Of a stretch of 64,000 nt of DNA, positions 26,001 to 40,670 are shown piece by piece; positions within the stretch are counted from its first letter, which is position 1, and every line of letters starts with the position of its first letter. The position numbers and the translations under genes were made by a program. The stretch is from Oasisia sp. SBJ-2009 (lineage: Eukaryota; Annelida; Polychaeta; Sabellida; Siboglinidae): positions 1,116,001-1,180,000 of the forward strand of contig OZ024855.1 in assembly GCA_964017155.1 (NCBI GenBank). Reading direction: 5' to 3'. The notes beneath the pieces are model-generated. The model worked only from the letters and a program-made list of their open reading frames with translations. It was not told the origin of the DNA and searched no databases.

Positions 26001-27566
26001 GTACAAGTCGGGCCCACCTCAATTTTGGTATTATAACTGTATCTTTGCCAATATTTGATACTTGATTTTGTTAACTCAATCAATTATAATCATCTTGCGC
26101 ATATTAATGTTTTATATACAGCGCGTCTTAGCAGACATTTGAGGTCGAAAAAACAGCGTGGTCGGCATAAACAAACTGTTTATTGCTCATTCCATATGCA
26201 CAGCGCAGTAACATGCACCGCTGCGCTTGCGACTGGCACAAATCGCGCTGTCTTTTCGACCTCAACAGTTTGCCAAGACGCGCTGTTTATAAAACATAAA
26301 TACGCGCAAGATGATTGTAATTGAATGAATTAATTTAATCAAGTATCAAATGTTGGCAAAAATACTGATATAATAGCAACTTTGAGGTGGGTCCGACTTG
26401 TACATAAGTGCCAAATAGTGAAATTCTGAACAAAAATTGAGAGTATACGTGCTTTTATGAGAGAGTGCGCGTGAAGGTACGCGCCCGCAAGAGTAGGCAT
26501 TCATGTACAAGTCGGGCCCACCTCAATGTTGGTATTATAACTGTATCTTTGCCAATATTTGATACTTGATTTTGTTAATTCAATCAATTATAATCATCTT
26601 GCGCATATTAATGTTTTATATACAGCGCGTCTTAGCAGACATTTGAGGTCGAAAAGACAGCGTGGTCGGCATAAACAAATTGTTTATTGCTCATTCCATA
26701 TGCACAGCGCAGTAACATGCACCGCTGCGCTTGCGACTGGCACAAATCGCGCTGTCTTTTCGACCTCAACAGTTTGCCAAGACGCGCTGTTTATAAAACA
26801 TAAATACTCGCAAGATGATTGTAATTGAATGAATTAATTTAATCAAGTATCAAATGTTGGCAAAAATACTGATATAATAGCAACTTTGAGGTGGGTCCGA
26901 CTTGTACATAAGTGCCAAATAGTGAAATTCTGAAAACAAATTGAGAGTATACGTGCTTTTATGAGAGAGTGCGCGTGAAGGTACGCGCCCGCAAGAGTAG
27001 GCATTCATGTACAAGTCGAGCCCACCTCAATTTTGGTATTATAACTGTATCTTTGCCAATATTTGATACTTGATTTTGTTAACTCAATCAATTATAATAA
27101 TCTTGCGCATATTAATGTTTTATATACAGCGCGTCTTAGCAGACATTTGAGGTCGAAAAGACAGCGTGGTCGGCATAAACAAACTGTTTATTGCTCATTC
27201 CATATGCACAGCGCAGTAACATGCACCGCTGCGCTTGCGACTGGCACAAATCGCGCTGTCTTTTCGACCTCAACAGTTTGCCAAGACGCGCTGTTTATAA
27301 AACATAAATACGCGCAAGATGATTGTAATTGAATGAATTAATTTAATCAAGTATCAAATGTTGGCAAAAATACTGATATAATAGCTACTTTGAGGTGGGT
27401 CCGACTTGTACATAAGTGCCAAATAGTGAAATTCTGAACAAAAATTGAGAGTATACGTGCTTTTATGAGAGAGTGCGCGTGAAGGTACGCGCCCGCAAGA
27501 GTAGGCATTCATGTACAAGTCGGGCCCACCTCAATTTTGGTATTATAACTGTATCTTTGCCAATAT
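23029..27566 (+). repeat. 9-unit higher-order repeat, copy 2 (I T N Q I T K I N)
   Basis: 4538 bp, with the same order and same GA gain (24945). The last unit here has a normal N tail (AGCTACTTTG), unlike copy 1. Subtype markers agree in the first eight units. It probably arose by a nine-unit tandem duplication with later exchange at the end. Confidence 0.88.
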
Positions 27567-30500
27567 TTGATACTTGATTTTGTTAATTCAATCAATTATA
27601 ATCATCTTGCGCATATTAATGTTTTATATACAGCGCGTCTTAGCATACATTTGAGGTCGAAAAGACAGCGTGGTCGGCATCAACAAACTGTTTATTGCTC
27701 ATTCCATATGCACAGCGCAGTAACATGCACCGCTGCGCTTGCGACTGGCACAAATCGCGCTGTCTTTTCGACCTCAACAGTTTGCCAAGACGCGCTGTTT
27801 ATAAAACATAAATACTCGCAAGATGATTGTAATTGAATGAATTAATTTAATCAAGTATCAAATGTTGGCAAAAATACTGATATAATAGCAACTTTGAGGT
27901 GGGTCCGACTTGTACATAAGTGCCAAATAGTGAAATTCTGAACAAAAATTGAGAGTATACGTGCTTTTATGAGTGAGAGCGCGTGAAGGTACGCGCCCGC
28001 AAAAGTAGGCATTCATGTACAAGTCGGGCCCACCTCAATTTTGGTATTATAACTGTATCTTTGCCAATATTTGATACTTGATTTTGTTAACTCAATCAAT
28101 TATAATCATCTTGCGCATATTAATGTTTTATATACAGCGCGTCTTAGCAGACATTTGAGGTCGAAAAGACAGCGTGGTCGGCATAAACAAATTGTTTATT
28201 GCTCATTCCATATGCACAGCGCAGTAACATGCACCGCTGCGCTTGCGACTGGCACAAATCGCGCTGTCTTTTCGACCTCAACAGTTTGCCAAGACGCGCT
28301 GTTTATAAAACATAAATACGCGCAAGATGATTGTAATTGAATTAATTAATTTAATCAAGTATCAAATGTTGGCAAAAATACTGATATAATACCAACATTG
28401 AGGTGGGTCCGACTTGTACATAAGTGCCAAATAGTGAAATTCTGAACAAAAATTGAGAGTATACGTGCTTTTATGAGAGAGAGCGCGTGAAGGTACGCGC
28501 CCGCAAGAGTAGGCATTCATGTACAAGTCGGGCCCACCTCAATGTTGGTATTATAACTGTATCTTTGCCAATATTTGATACTTGATTTTGTTAATTCAAT
28601 CAATTATAATCATCTTGCGCATATTAATGTTTTATATACTGCGCGTCTTAGCAGACATTTGAGGTCGAAAAGACAGCGTGGTCGGCATAAACAAACTGTT
28701 TATTGCTCATTCCATATGCACAGCGCAGTAACATGCACCGCTGCCCTTGCGACTGGCACAAATCGCGCTGTCTTTTCGACCTCAACAGTTTGCCAAGACG
28801 CGCTGTTTATAAAACATAAATACTCGCAAGATGATTGTAATTGAATGAATTAATTTAATCAAGTATCAAATGTTGGCAAAAATACTGATATAATAGCAAC
28901 TTTGAGGTGGGTCCGACTTGTACATAAGTGCCAAATAGTGAAATTCTGAACAAAAATTGAGAGTATACGTGCTTTTATGAGAGAGAGCGCGTGAAGGTAC
29001 GAGCCCGCAAAAGTAGGCATTCATGTACAAGTCGGGCCCACCTCAATTTTGGTATTATAACTGTATCTTTGCCAATATTTGATACTTGATTTTGTTAATT
29101 CAATCAATTATAATCATCTTGCGCATATTAATGTTTTATATACAGCGCGTCTTAGCAGACATTTGAGGTCGAAAAGACAGCGTGGTCGGCATAAACAAAC
29201 TGTTTATTGCTCATTCCATATGCACAGCGCAGTAACATGCACCGCTGCGCTTGCGACTGGCACAAATCGCGCTGTCTTTTCGACCTCAACAGTTTGCCAA
29301 GACGCGCTGTTTATAAAACATAAATACGCGCAAGATGATTGTAATTGAATGAATTAATTTAATCAAGTATCAAATGTTGGCAAAAATACTGATATAATAG
29401 CTACTTTGAGGTGGGTCCGACTTGTACATAAGTGCCAAATAGTTAAATTCTGAACAAAAATTGAGAGTATACGTGCTTTTATGAGAGAGTGCGCGTGAAG
29501 GTACGCGCCCGCAAGAGTAGGCATTCATGTACAAGTCGGGCCCACCTCAATTTTGGTATTATAACTGTATCTTTGCCAATATTTGATACTTGATTTTGTT
29601 AATTCAATCAATTATAATCATCTTGCGCATATTAATGTTTTATATACAGCGCGTCTTAGCATACATTTGAGGTCGAAAAGACAGCGTGGTCGGCATCAAC
29701 AAACTGTTTATTGCTCATTCCATATGCACAGCGCAGTAACATGCACCGCTGCGCTTGCGACTGGCACAAATCGCGCTGTCTTTTCGACCTCAACAGTTTG
29801 CCAAGACGCGCTGTTTATAAAACATAAATACTCGCAAGATGATTGTAATTGAATGAATTAATTTAATCAAGTATCAAATGTTGGCAAAAATACTGATATA
29901 ATAGCAACTTTGAGGTGGGTCCGACTTGTACATAAGTGCCAAATAGTGAAATTCTGAACAAAAATTGAGAGTATACGTGCTTTTATGAGAGAGTGCGCGT
30001 GAAGGTACGCGCCCGCAAGAGTAGGCATTCATGTACAAGTCGGGCCCACCTCAATTTTGGTATTATAACTGTATCTTTGCCAATATTTGATACTTGATTT
30101 TGTTAATTCAATCAATTATAATCATCTTGCGCATATTAATGTTTTATATACAGCGCGTCTTAGCATACATTTGAGGTCGAAAAGACAGCGTGGTCGGCAT
30201 CAACAAACTGTTTATTGCTCATTCCATATGCACAGCGCAGTAACATGCACCGCTGCGCTTGCGACTGGCACAAATCGCGCTGTCTTTTCGACCTCAACAG
30301 TTTGCCAAGACGCGCTGTTTATAAAACATAAATACTCGCAAGATGATTGTAATTGAATGAATTAATTTAATCAAGTATCAAATGTTGGCAAAAATACTGA
30401 TATAATAGCAACTTTGAGGTGGGTCCGACTTGTACATAAGTGCCAAATAGTGAAATTCTGAACAAAAATTGAGAGTATACGTGCTTTTATGAGAGAGTGC

Positions 30501-33500
30501 GCGTGAAGGTACGCGCCCGCAAGAGTAGGCATTCATGTACAAGTCGGGCCCACCTCAATGTTGGTATTATAACTGTATCTTTGCCAATATTTGATACTTG
30601 ATTTTGTTAATTCAATCAATTATAATCATCTTGCGCATATTAATGTTTTATATACAGCGCGTCTTAGCAGACATTTGAGGTCGAAAAGACAGCGTGGTCG
30701 GCATAAACAAATTGTTTATTGCTCATTCCATAAGCACAGCGCAGTAACATGCACCGCTGCGCTTGCGACTGGCACAAATCGCGCTGTCTTTTCGACCTCA
30801 ACAGTTTGCCAAGACGCGCTGTTTATAAAACATAAATACGCGCAAGATGATTGTAATTGAATGAATTAATTTAATCAAGTATCAAATGTTGGCAAAAATA
30901 CTGATATAATACCAACATTGAGGTGGGTCCGACTTGTACATAAGTGCCAAATAGTGAAATTCTGAACAAAAATTGAGAGTATACGTGCTTTTATGAGAGA
31001 GAGCGCGTGAAGGTACGCGCCCGCAAGAGTAGGCATTCATCTACAAGTCGGGCCCACCTCAATGTTGGTATTATAACTGTATCTTTGCCAATATTTGATA
31101 CTTGATTTTGTTAATTCAATCAATTATAATCATCTTGCGCATATTAATGTTTTATATACTGCGCGTCTTAGCAGACATTTGAGGTCGAAAAGACAGCGTG
31201 GTCGGCATAAACAAACTGTTTATTGCTCATTCCATATGCACAGCGCAGTAACATGCACCGCTGCCCTTGCGACTGGCACAAATCGCGCTGTCTTTTCGAC
31301 CTCAACAGTTTGCCAAGACGCGCTGATTATAAAACATAAATACTCGCAAGATGATTGTAATTCAATGAATTAATTTAATCAAGTATCAAATGTTGGCAAA
31401 AATACTGATATAATAGCAACTTTGAGGTGGGTCCGACTTGTACATAAGTGCCAAATAGTGAAATTCTGAACAAAAATTCAGAGTATACGTGCTTTTATGA
31501 GAGAGAGCGCGTGAAGGTACGCGCCCGCAAAAGTAGGCATTCATGTACAAGTCGGGCCCACCTCAATTTTGGTATTATAACTGTATCTTTGCCAATATTT
31601 GATACTTGATTTTGTTAATTCAATCAATTATAATCATCTTGCGCATATTAATGTTTTATATACAGCGCGTCTTAGCAGACATTTGAGGTCGAAAAGACAG
31701 CGTGGTCGGCATAAACAAATTGTTTATTGCTCATTCCATATGTACAGCGCAGTAACATGCACCGCTGCGCTTGCGACTGGCACAAATCGCGCTGTCTTTT
31801 CGACCTCAACAGTTTGCCAAGACGCGCTGTTTATAAAACATAAATACGCGCAAGATGATTGTAATTGAATGAATTAATTTAATCAAGTATCAAATGTTGG
31901 CAAAAATACTGATATAATACCAACATTGAGGTGGGTCCGACTTGTACATAAGTGCCAAATAGTGAAATTCTGAAAACAAATTGAGAGTATACGTGCTTTT
32001 ATGAGAGAGTGCGCGTGAAGGTACGCGCCCGCAAGAGTAGGCATTCATGTACAAGTCGAGCCCACCTCAATTTTGGTATTATAACTGTATCTTTGCCAAT
32101 ATTTGATACTTGATTTTGTTAACTCAATCAATTATAATAATCTTGCGCATATTAATGTTTTATATACAGCGCGTCTTAGCAGACATTTGAGGTCGAAAAG
32201 ACAGCGTGGTCGGCATAAACAAACTGTTTATTGCTCATTCCATATGCACAGCGCAGTAACATGCACCGCTGCGCTTGCGACTGGCACAAATCGCGCTGTC
32301 TTTTCGACCTCAACAGTTTGCCAAGACGCGCTGTTTATAAAACATAAATACGCGCAAGATGATTGTAATTGAATTAATTAATTTAATCAAGTATCAAATG
32401 TTGGCAAAAATACTGATATAATAGCTACTTTGAGGTGGGTCCGACTTGTACATAAGTGCCAAATAGTGAAATTCTGAACAAAAATTGAGAGTATACGTGC
32501 TTTTATGAGAGAGTGCGCGTGAAGGTACGCGCCCGCAAGAGTAGGCATTCATGTACAAGTCGAGCCCACCTCAATTTTGGTATTATAACTGTATCTTTGC
32601 CAATATTTGATACTTGATTTTGTTAACTCAATCAATTATAATAATCTTGCGCATATTAATGTTTTATATACAGCGCGTCTTAGCAGACATTTGAGGTCGA
32701 AAAGACAGCGTGGTCGGCATAAACAAACTGTTTATTGCTCATTCCATATGCACAGCGCAGTAACATGCACCGCTGCGCTTGCGACTGGCACAAATCGCGC
32801 TGTCTTTTCGACCTCAACAGTTTGCCAAGACGCGCTGTTTATAAAACATAAATACGCGCAAGATGATTGTAATTGAATTAATTAATTTAATCAAGTATCA
32901 AATGTTGGCAAAAATACTGATATAATAGCTACTTTGAGGTGGGTCCGACTTGTACATAAGTGCCAAATAGTGAAATTCTGAACAAAAATTGAGAGTATAC
33001 GTGCTTTTATGAGAGAGTGCGCGTGAAGGTACGCGCCCGCAAGAGTAGGCATTCATGTACAAGTCGGGCCCACCTCAATTTTGGTATTATAACTGTATCT
33101 TTGCCAATATTTGATACTTGATTTTGTTAATTCAATCAATTATAATGATCTTGCGCATATTAATGTTTTATATACAGCGCGTCTTAGCATACATTTGAGG
33201 TCGAAAAGACAGCGTGGTCGGCATCAACAAACTGTTTATTGATCATTGCATATGCACAGCGCAGTAACATGCACCGCTGCGCTTGCGACTGGCACAAATC
33301 GCGCTGTCTTTTCGACCTCAACAGTTTGCCAAGACGCGCTGTTTATAAAACATAAATACGCGCAAGATGATTGTAATTGAATTAATTAATTTAATCAAGT
33401 ATCAAATGTTGGCAAAAATACTGATATAATAGCTACTTTGAGGTGGGTCCGACTTGTACATAAGTGCCAAATAGTGAAATTCTGAACAAAAATTGAGAGT

Positions 33501-34622
33501 ATACGTGCTTTTATGAGAGAGTGCGCGTGAAGGTACGCGCCCGCAAGAGTAGGCATTCATGTACAAGTCGGGCCCACCTCAATTTTGGTATTATAACTGT
33601 ATCTTTGCCAATATTTGATACTTGATTTTGTTAATTCAATCAATTATAATCATCTTGCGCATATTAATGTTTTATATACAGCGCGTCTTAGCATACATTT
33701 GAGGTCGAAAAGACAGCGTGGTCGGCATCAACAAACTGTTTATTGCTCATTCCATATGCACAGCGCAGTAACATGCACCGCTGCGCTTGCGACTGGCACA
33801 AATCGCGCTGTCTTTTCGACCTCAACAGTTTGCCAAGACGCGCTGTTTATAAAACATAAATACGCGCAAGATGATTGTAATTGAATGAATTAATTTAATC
33901 AAGTATCAAATGTTGGCAAAAATACTGATATAATACCAACATTGAGGTGGGTCCGACTTGTACATAAGTGCCAAATAGTGAAATTCTGAACAAAAATTGA
34001 GAGTATACGTGCTTTTATGAGAGAGAGCGCGTGAAGGTACGCGCCCGCAAGAGTAGGCATTCATCTACAAGTCGGGCCCACCTCAATGTTGGTATTATAA
34101 CTGTATCTTTGCCAATATTTGATACTTGATTTTGTTAATTCAATCAATTATAATCATCTTGCGCATATTAATGTTTTATATACTGCGCGTCTTAGCCGAC
34201 ATTTGAGGTCGAAAAGACAGCGTGGTCGGCATAAACAAACTGTTTATTGCTCATTCCATATGCACAGCGCAGTAACATGCACCGCTGCGCTTGCGACTGG
34301 CACAAATCGCGCTGTCTTTTCGACCTCAACAGTTTGCCAAGACGCGCTGATTATAAAACATAAATACTCGCAAGATGATTGTAATTGAATGAATTAATTT
34401 AATCAAGTATCAAATGTTGGCAAAAATACTGATATAATAGCAACTTTGAGGTGGGTCCGACTTGTACATAAGTGCCAAATAGTGAAATTCTGAACAAAAA
34501 TTGAGAGAATACGTGCTTTTATGAGAGAGTGCGCGTGAAGGTACGCGCCCGCAAGAGTAGGCATTGATGTACAAGTCGGGCCCACCTCAATGTTGGTATT
34601 ATAACTGTATCTTTGCCAATAT
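27567..34622 (+). repeat. Units 55-68, mosaic stretch (Q I T N' Q Q I T I N N Q Q T)
   Basis: Fourteen units with no clean long repeat but several local doublings: Q Q at 29583 and 30087, N N at 32103 and 32607, and Q Q at 33111 and 33615. The GAATTAATTAA variant marks units 56, 64, 65 and 66. Two changes, ATCTACAAG (31041 and 34065) and CTGATTATAA (31326 and 34350), recur 3024 bp apart, which marks a six-unit copy. The Q unit at 33111 has three private substitutions (33147, 33242, 33248). Confidence 0.8.
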
Positions 34623-37142
34623 TTGATACTTGATTTTGTTAATTCAATCAATTATAATCATCTTGCGCATATTAATGTTTTATATACAGCGCGTCTTAGC
34701 AGACATTTGAGGTCGAAAAGACAGCGTGGTCGGCATAAACAAATTGTTTATTGCTCATTCCATATGCACAGCGCAGTAACATGCACCGCTGCGCTTGCGA
34801 CTGGCACAAATCGCGCTGTCTTTTCGACCTCAACAGTTTGCCAAGACGCGCTGTTTATAAAACATAAATACGCGCAAGATGATTGTAATTGAATGAATTA
34901 ATTTAATCAAGTATCAAATGTTGGCAAAAATACTGATATAATACCAACATTGAGGTGGGTCCGACTTGTACATAAGTGCCAAATAGTGAAATTCTGAACA
35001 AAAATTGAGAGTATACGTGCTTTTATGAGAGAGAGCGCGTGAAGGTACGCGCCCGCAAGAGTAGGCATTCATGTACAAGTCGGGCCCACCTCAATGTTGG
35101 TATTATAACTGTATCTTTGCCAATATTTGATACTTGATTTTGTTAATTCAATCAATTATAATCATCTTGCGCATATTAATGTTTTATATACTGCGCGTCT
35201 TAGCAGACATTTGAGGTCGAAAAGACAGCGTGGTCGGCATAAACAAACTGTTTATTGCTCATTCCATATGCACAGCGCAGTAACATGCACCGCTGCCCTT
35301 GCAACTGGCACAAATCGCGCTGTCTTTTCGACCTCAACAGTTTGCCAAGACGCGCTGTTTATAAAACATAAATACTCGCAAGATGATTGTAATTGAATGA
35401 ATTAATTTAATCAAGTATCAAATGTTGGCAAAAATACTGATATAATAGCAACTTTGAGGTGGGTCCGACTTGTACATAAGTGCCAAATAGTGAAATTCTG
35501 AACAAAAATTGAGAGTATACGTGCTTTTATGAGAGAGAGCGCGTGAAGGTACGCGCCCGCAAAAGTAGGCATTCATGTACAAGTCGGGCCCACCTCAATT
35601 TTGGTATTATAACTGTATCTTTGCCAATATTTGATACTTGATTTTGTTAATTCAATCAATTATAATCATCTTGCGCATATTAATGTTTTATATACAGCGC
35701 GTCTTAGCAGACATTTGAGGTCGAAAAGACAGCGTGGTCGGCATAAACAAACTGTTTATTGCTCATTCCATATGCACAGCGCAGTAACATGCACCGCTGC
35801 GCTTGCGACTGGCACAAATCGCGCTGTCTTTTCGACCTCAACAGTTTGCCAAGACGCGCTGTTTATAAAACATAAATACGCGCAAGATGATTGTAATTGA
35901 ATGAATTAATTTAATCAAGTATCAAATGTTGGCAAAAATACTGATATAATAGCTACTTTGAGGTGGGTCCGACTTGTACATCAGTGCCAAATAGTGAAAT
36001 TCTGAACAAAAATTGAGAGTATACGTGCTTTTATGAGAGAGTGCGCGTGAAGGTACGCGCCCGCAAGAGTAGGCATTCATGTACAAGTCGGGCCCACCTC
36101 AATTTTGGTATTATAACTGTATCTTTGCCAATATTTGATACTTGATTTTGTTAATTCAATCAATTATAATCATCTTGCGCATATTAATGTTTTATATACA
36201 GCGCGTCTTAGCATACATTTGAGGTCGAAAAGACAGCGTGGTCGGCATCAACAAACTGTTTATTGCTCATTCCATATGCACAGCGCAGTAACATGCACCG
36301 CTGCGCTTGCGACTGGCACAAATCGCGCTGTCTTTTCGACCTCAACAGTTTGCCAAGACGCGCTGTTTATAAAACATAAATACTCGCAAGATGATTGTAA
36401 TTGAATGAATTAATTTAATCAAGTATCAAATGTTGGCAAAAATACTGATATAATAGCAACTTTGAGGTGGGTCCGACTTGTACATAAGTGCCAAATAGTG
36501 AAATTCTTAACAAAAATTGAGAGTATACGTGCTTTTATGAGAGAGAGCGCGTGAAGGTACGCGCCCGCAAAAGTAGGCATTCATGTACAAGTCGGGCCCA
36601 CCTCAATTTTGGTATTATAACTGTATCTTTGCCAATATTTGATACTTGATTTTGTTAACTCAATCAATTATAATCATCTTGCGCATATTAATGTTTTATA
36701 TACAGCGCGTCTTAGCAGACATTTGAGGTCGAAAAAACAGCGTGGTCGGCATAAACAAACTGTTTATTGCTCATTCCATATGCACAGCGCAGTAACATGC
36801 ACCGCTGCGCTTGCGACTGGCACAGATCGCGCTGTCTTTTCGACCTCAACAGTTTGCCAAGACGCGCTGTTTATAAAACATAAATACGCGCAAGATGATT
36901 GTAATTGAATGAATTAATTTAATCAAGTATCAAATGTTGGCAAAAATACTGATATAATAGCAACTTTGAGGTGGGTCCGACTTGTACATAAGTGCCAAAT
37001 AGTGAAATTCTGAACAAAAATTGAGAGTATACGTGCTTTTATGAGAGAGTGCGCGTGAAGGTACGCGCCCGCAAGAGTAGGCATTCATGTACAAGTCGGG
37101 CCCACCTCAATGTTGGTATTATAACTGTATCTTTGCCAATAT
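34623..37142 (+). repeat. 5-unit block, copy 1 (I T N' Q K)
   Basis: 2520 bp, matched by 38151-40670. The shared private base is ACATCAGTG at 35982 and 39510, spacing 3528 bp (seven units). Private to this copy are GAGAGAATAC (34508), GCATTGATG (34566), TTGCAACTGG (near 35303), AAATTCTTAAC (near 36508) and CACAGATCG (near 36825). Confidence 0.82.
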
Positions 37143-38150
37143 TTGATACTTGATTTTGTTAATTCAATCAATTATAATAATCTTGCGCATATTAATGTTT
37201 TATATACAGCGCGTCTTAGCAGACATTTGAGGTCGAAAAGACAGCGTGGTCGGCATAAACAAATTGTTTATTGCTCATTCCATATGCACAGCGCAGTAAC
37301 ATGCACCGCTGCGCTTGCGACTGGCACAAATCGCGCTGTCTTTTCGACCTCAACAGTTTGCCAAGACGCGCTGTTTATAAAACATAAATACGCGCAAGAT
37401 GATTGTAATTGAATGAATTAATTTAACCAAGTATCAAATGTTGGCAAAAATACTGATATAATACCAACATTGAGGTGGGTCCGACTTGTACATAAGTGCC
37501 AAATAGTGAAATTCTGAACAAAAATTGAGAGTATACGTGCTTTTATGAGAGAGAGCGCGTGAAGGTACGCGCCCGCAAGAGTAGGCATTCATGTACAAGT
37601 CGGGCCCACCTCAATGTTGGTATTATAACTGTATCTTTGCCAATATTTGATACTTGATTTTGTTAATTCAATCAATTATAATCATCTTGCGCATATTAAT
37701 GTTTTATATACTGCGCGTCTTAGCAGACATTTGAGGTCGAAAAGACAGCGTGGTCGGCATAAACAAACTGTTTATTGCTCATTCCATATGCACAGCGCAG
37801 TAACATGCACCGCTGCCCTTGCGACTGGCACAAATCGCGCTGTCTTTTCGACCTCAACAGTTTGCCAAGACGCGCTGTTTATAAAACATAAATACTCGCA
37901 AGATGATTGTAATTGAATGAATTAATTTAATCAAGTATCAAATGTTGGCAAAAATACTGATATAATAGCAACTTTGAGGTGGGTCCGACTTGTACATAAG
38001 TGCCAAATAGTGAAATTCTGAACAAAAATTCAGAGTATACGTGCTTTTATGAGAGAGAGCGCGTGAAGGTACGCGCCCGCAAAAGTAGGCATTCATGTAC
38101 AAGTCGGGCCCACCTCAATTTTGGTATTATAACTGTATCTTTGCCAATAT
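37143..38150 (+). repeat. Units 74-75, subtype order J T
   Basis: Two units separate the two 5-unit blocks. J combines ATAATAATC from N units with CAAATTG from I units and first appears here, then recurs throughout the 12-unit repeat. It looks like an I/N recombinant. Private to this stretch is AACCAAGTATC near 37427. Confidence 0.8.
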
Positions 38151-40670
38151 TTGATACTTGATTTTGTTAATTCAATCAATTATAATCATCTTGCGCATAT
38201 TAATGTTTTATATACAGCGCGTCTTAGCAGACATTTGAGGTCGAAAAGACAGCGTGGTCGGCATAAACAAATTGTTTATTGCTCATTCCATATGCACAGC
38301 GCAGTAACATGCACCGCTGCGCTTGCGACTGGCACAAATCGCGCTGTCTTTTCGACCTCAACAGTTTGCCAAGACGCGCTGTTTATAAAACATAAATACG
38401 CGCAAGATGATTGTAATTGAATGAATTAATTTAATCAAGTATCAAATGTTGGCAAAAATACTGATATAATAGCAACTTTGAGGTGGGTCCGACTTGTACA
38501 TAAGTGCCAAATAGTGAAATTCTGAACAAAAATTGAGAGTATACGTGCTTTTATGAGAGAGAGCGCGTGAAGGTACGCGCCCGCAAGAGTAGGCATTCAT
38601 GTACAAGTCGGGCCCACCTCAATGTTGGTATTATAACTGTATCTTTGCCAATATTTGATACTTGATTTTGTTAATTCAATCAATTATAATCATCTTGCGC
38701 ATATTAATGTTTTATATACTGCGCGTCTTAGCAGACATTTGAGGTCGAAAAGACAGCGTGGTCGGCATAAACAAACTGTTTATTGCTCATTCCATATGCA
38801 CAGCGCAGTAACATGCACCGCTGCCCTTGCGACTGGCACAAATCGCGCTGTCTTTTCGACCTCAACAGTTTGCCAAGACGCGCTGTTTATAAAACATTAA
38901 TACTCGCAAGATGATTGTAATTGAATGAATTAATTTAATCAAGTATCAAATGTTGGCAAAAATACTGATATAATAGCAACTTTGAGGTGGGTCCGACTTG
39001 TACATAAGTGCCAAATAGTGAAATTCTGAACAAAAATTGAGAGTATACGTGCTTTTATGAGAGAGAGCGCGTGAAGGTACGCGCCCGCAAAAGTAGGCAT
39101 TCATGTACAAGTCGGGCCCACCTCAATTTTGGTATTATAACTGTATCTTTGCCAATATTTGATACTTGATTTTGTTAATTCAATCAATTATAATCATCTT
39201 GCGCATATTAATGTTTTATATACAGCGCGTCTTAGCAGACATTTGAGGTCGAAAAGACAGCGTGGTCGGCATAAACAAACTGTTTATTGCTCATTCCATA
39301 TGCACAGCGCAGTAACATGCACCGCTGCGCTTGCGACTGGCACAAATCGCGCTGTCTTTTCGACCTCAACAGTTTGCCAAGACGCGCTGTTTATAAAACA
39401 TAAATACGCGCAAGATGATTGTAATTGAATGAATTAATTTAATCAAGTATCAAATGTTGGCAAAAATACTGATATAATAGCTACTTTGAGGTGGGTCCGA
39501 CTTGTACATCAGTGCCAAATAGTGAAATTCTGAACAAAAATTGAGAGTATACGTGCTTTTATGAGAGAGTGCGCGTGAAGGTACGCGCCCGCAAGAGTAG
39601 GCATTCATGTACAAGTCGGGCCCACCTCAATTTTGGTATTATAACTGTATCTTTGCCAATATTTGATACTTGATTTTGTTAATTCAATCAATTATAATCA
39701 TCTTGCGCATATTAATGTTTTATATACAGCGCGTCTTAGCATACATTTGAGGTCGAAAAGACAGCGTGGTCGGCATCAACAAACTGTTTATTGCTCATTC
39801 CATATGCACAGCGCAGTAACATGCACCGCTGCGCTTGCGACTGGCACAAATCGCGCTGTCTTTTCGACCTCAACAGTTTGCCAAGACGCGCTGTTTATAA
39901 AACATAAATACTCGCAAGATGATTGTAATTGAATGAATTAATTTAATCAAGTATCAAATGTTGGCAAAAATACTGATATAATAGCAACTTTGAGGTGGGT
40001 CCGACTTGTACATAAGTGCCAAATAGTGAAATTCTGAACAAAAATTGAGAGTATACGTGCTTTTATGAGAGAGAGCGCGTGAAGGTACGCGCCCGCAAAA
40101 GTAGGCATTCATGTACAAGTCGGGCCCACCTCAATTTTGGTATTATAACTGTATCTTTGCCAATATTTGATACTTGATTTTGTTAACTCAATCAATTATA
40201 ATCATCTTGCGCATATTAATGTTTTATATACAGCGCGTCTTAGCAGACATTTGAGGTCGAAAAAACAGCGTGGTCGGCATAAACAAACTGTTTATTGCTC
40301 ATTCCATATGCACAGCGCAGTAACATGCACCGCTGCGCTTGCGACTGGCACAAATCGCGCTGTCTTTTCGACCTCAACAGTTTGCCAAGACGCGCTGTTT
40401 ATAAAACATAAATACGCGCAAGATGATTGTAATTGAATGAATTAATTTAATCAAGTATCAAATGTTGGCAAAAATACTGATATAATAGCAACTTTGAGGT
40501 GGGTCCGACTTGTACATAAGTGCCAAATAGTGAAATTCTGAACAAAAATTGAGAGTATACGTGCTTTTATGAGAGAGTGCGCGTGAAGGTACGCGCCCGC
40601 AAGAGTAGGCATTCATGTACAAGTCGGGCCCACCTCAATGTTGGTATTATAACTGTATCTTTGCCAATAT
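38151..40670 (+). repeat. 5-unit block, copy 2 (I T N' Q K)
   Basis: Same order as 34623-37142, with ACATCAGTG at 39510. The T unit here has ACATTAATACTCG near 38897 in place of ACATAAATACTCG, a private change. The final three units (N' Q K) are followed by another N Q K, which carries the same ACATCAGTG at 41022, exactly three units further on. Confidence 0.82.

Noticed and set aside
34403..34651. Minus-strand open frame of 82 codons
   Set aside because: It appears in only this one unit, where private substitutions such as 34508 and 34566 occur. It is absent from the matching units and has no recognisable domain.
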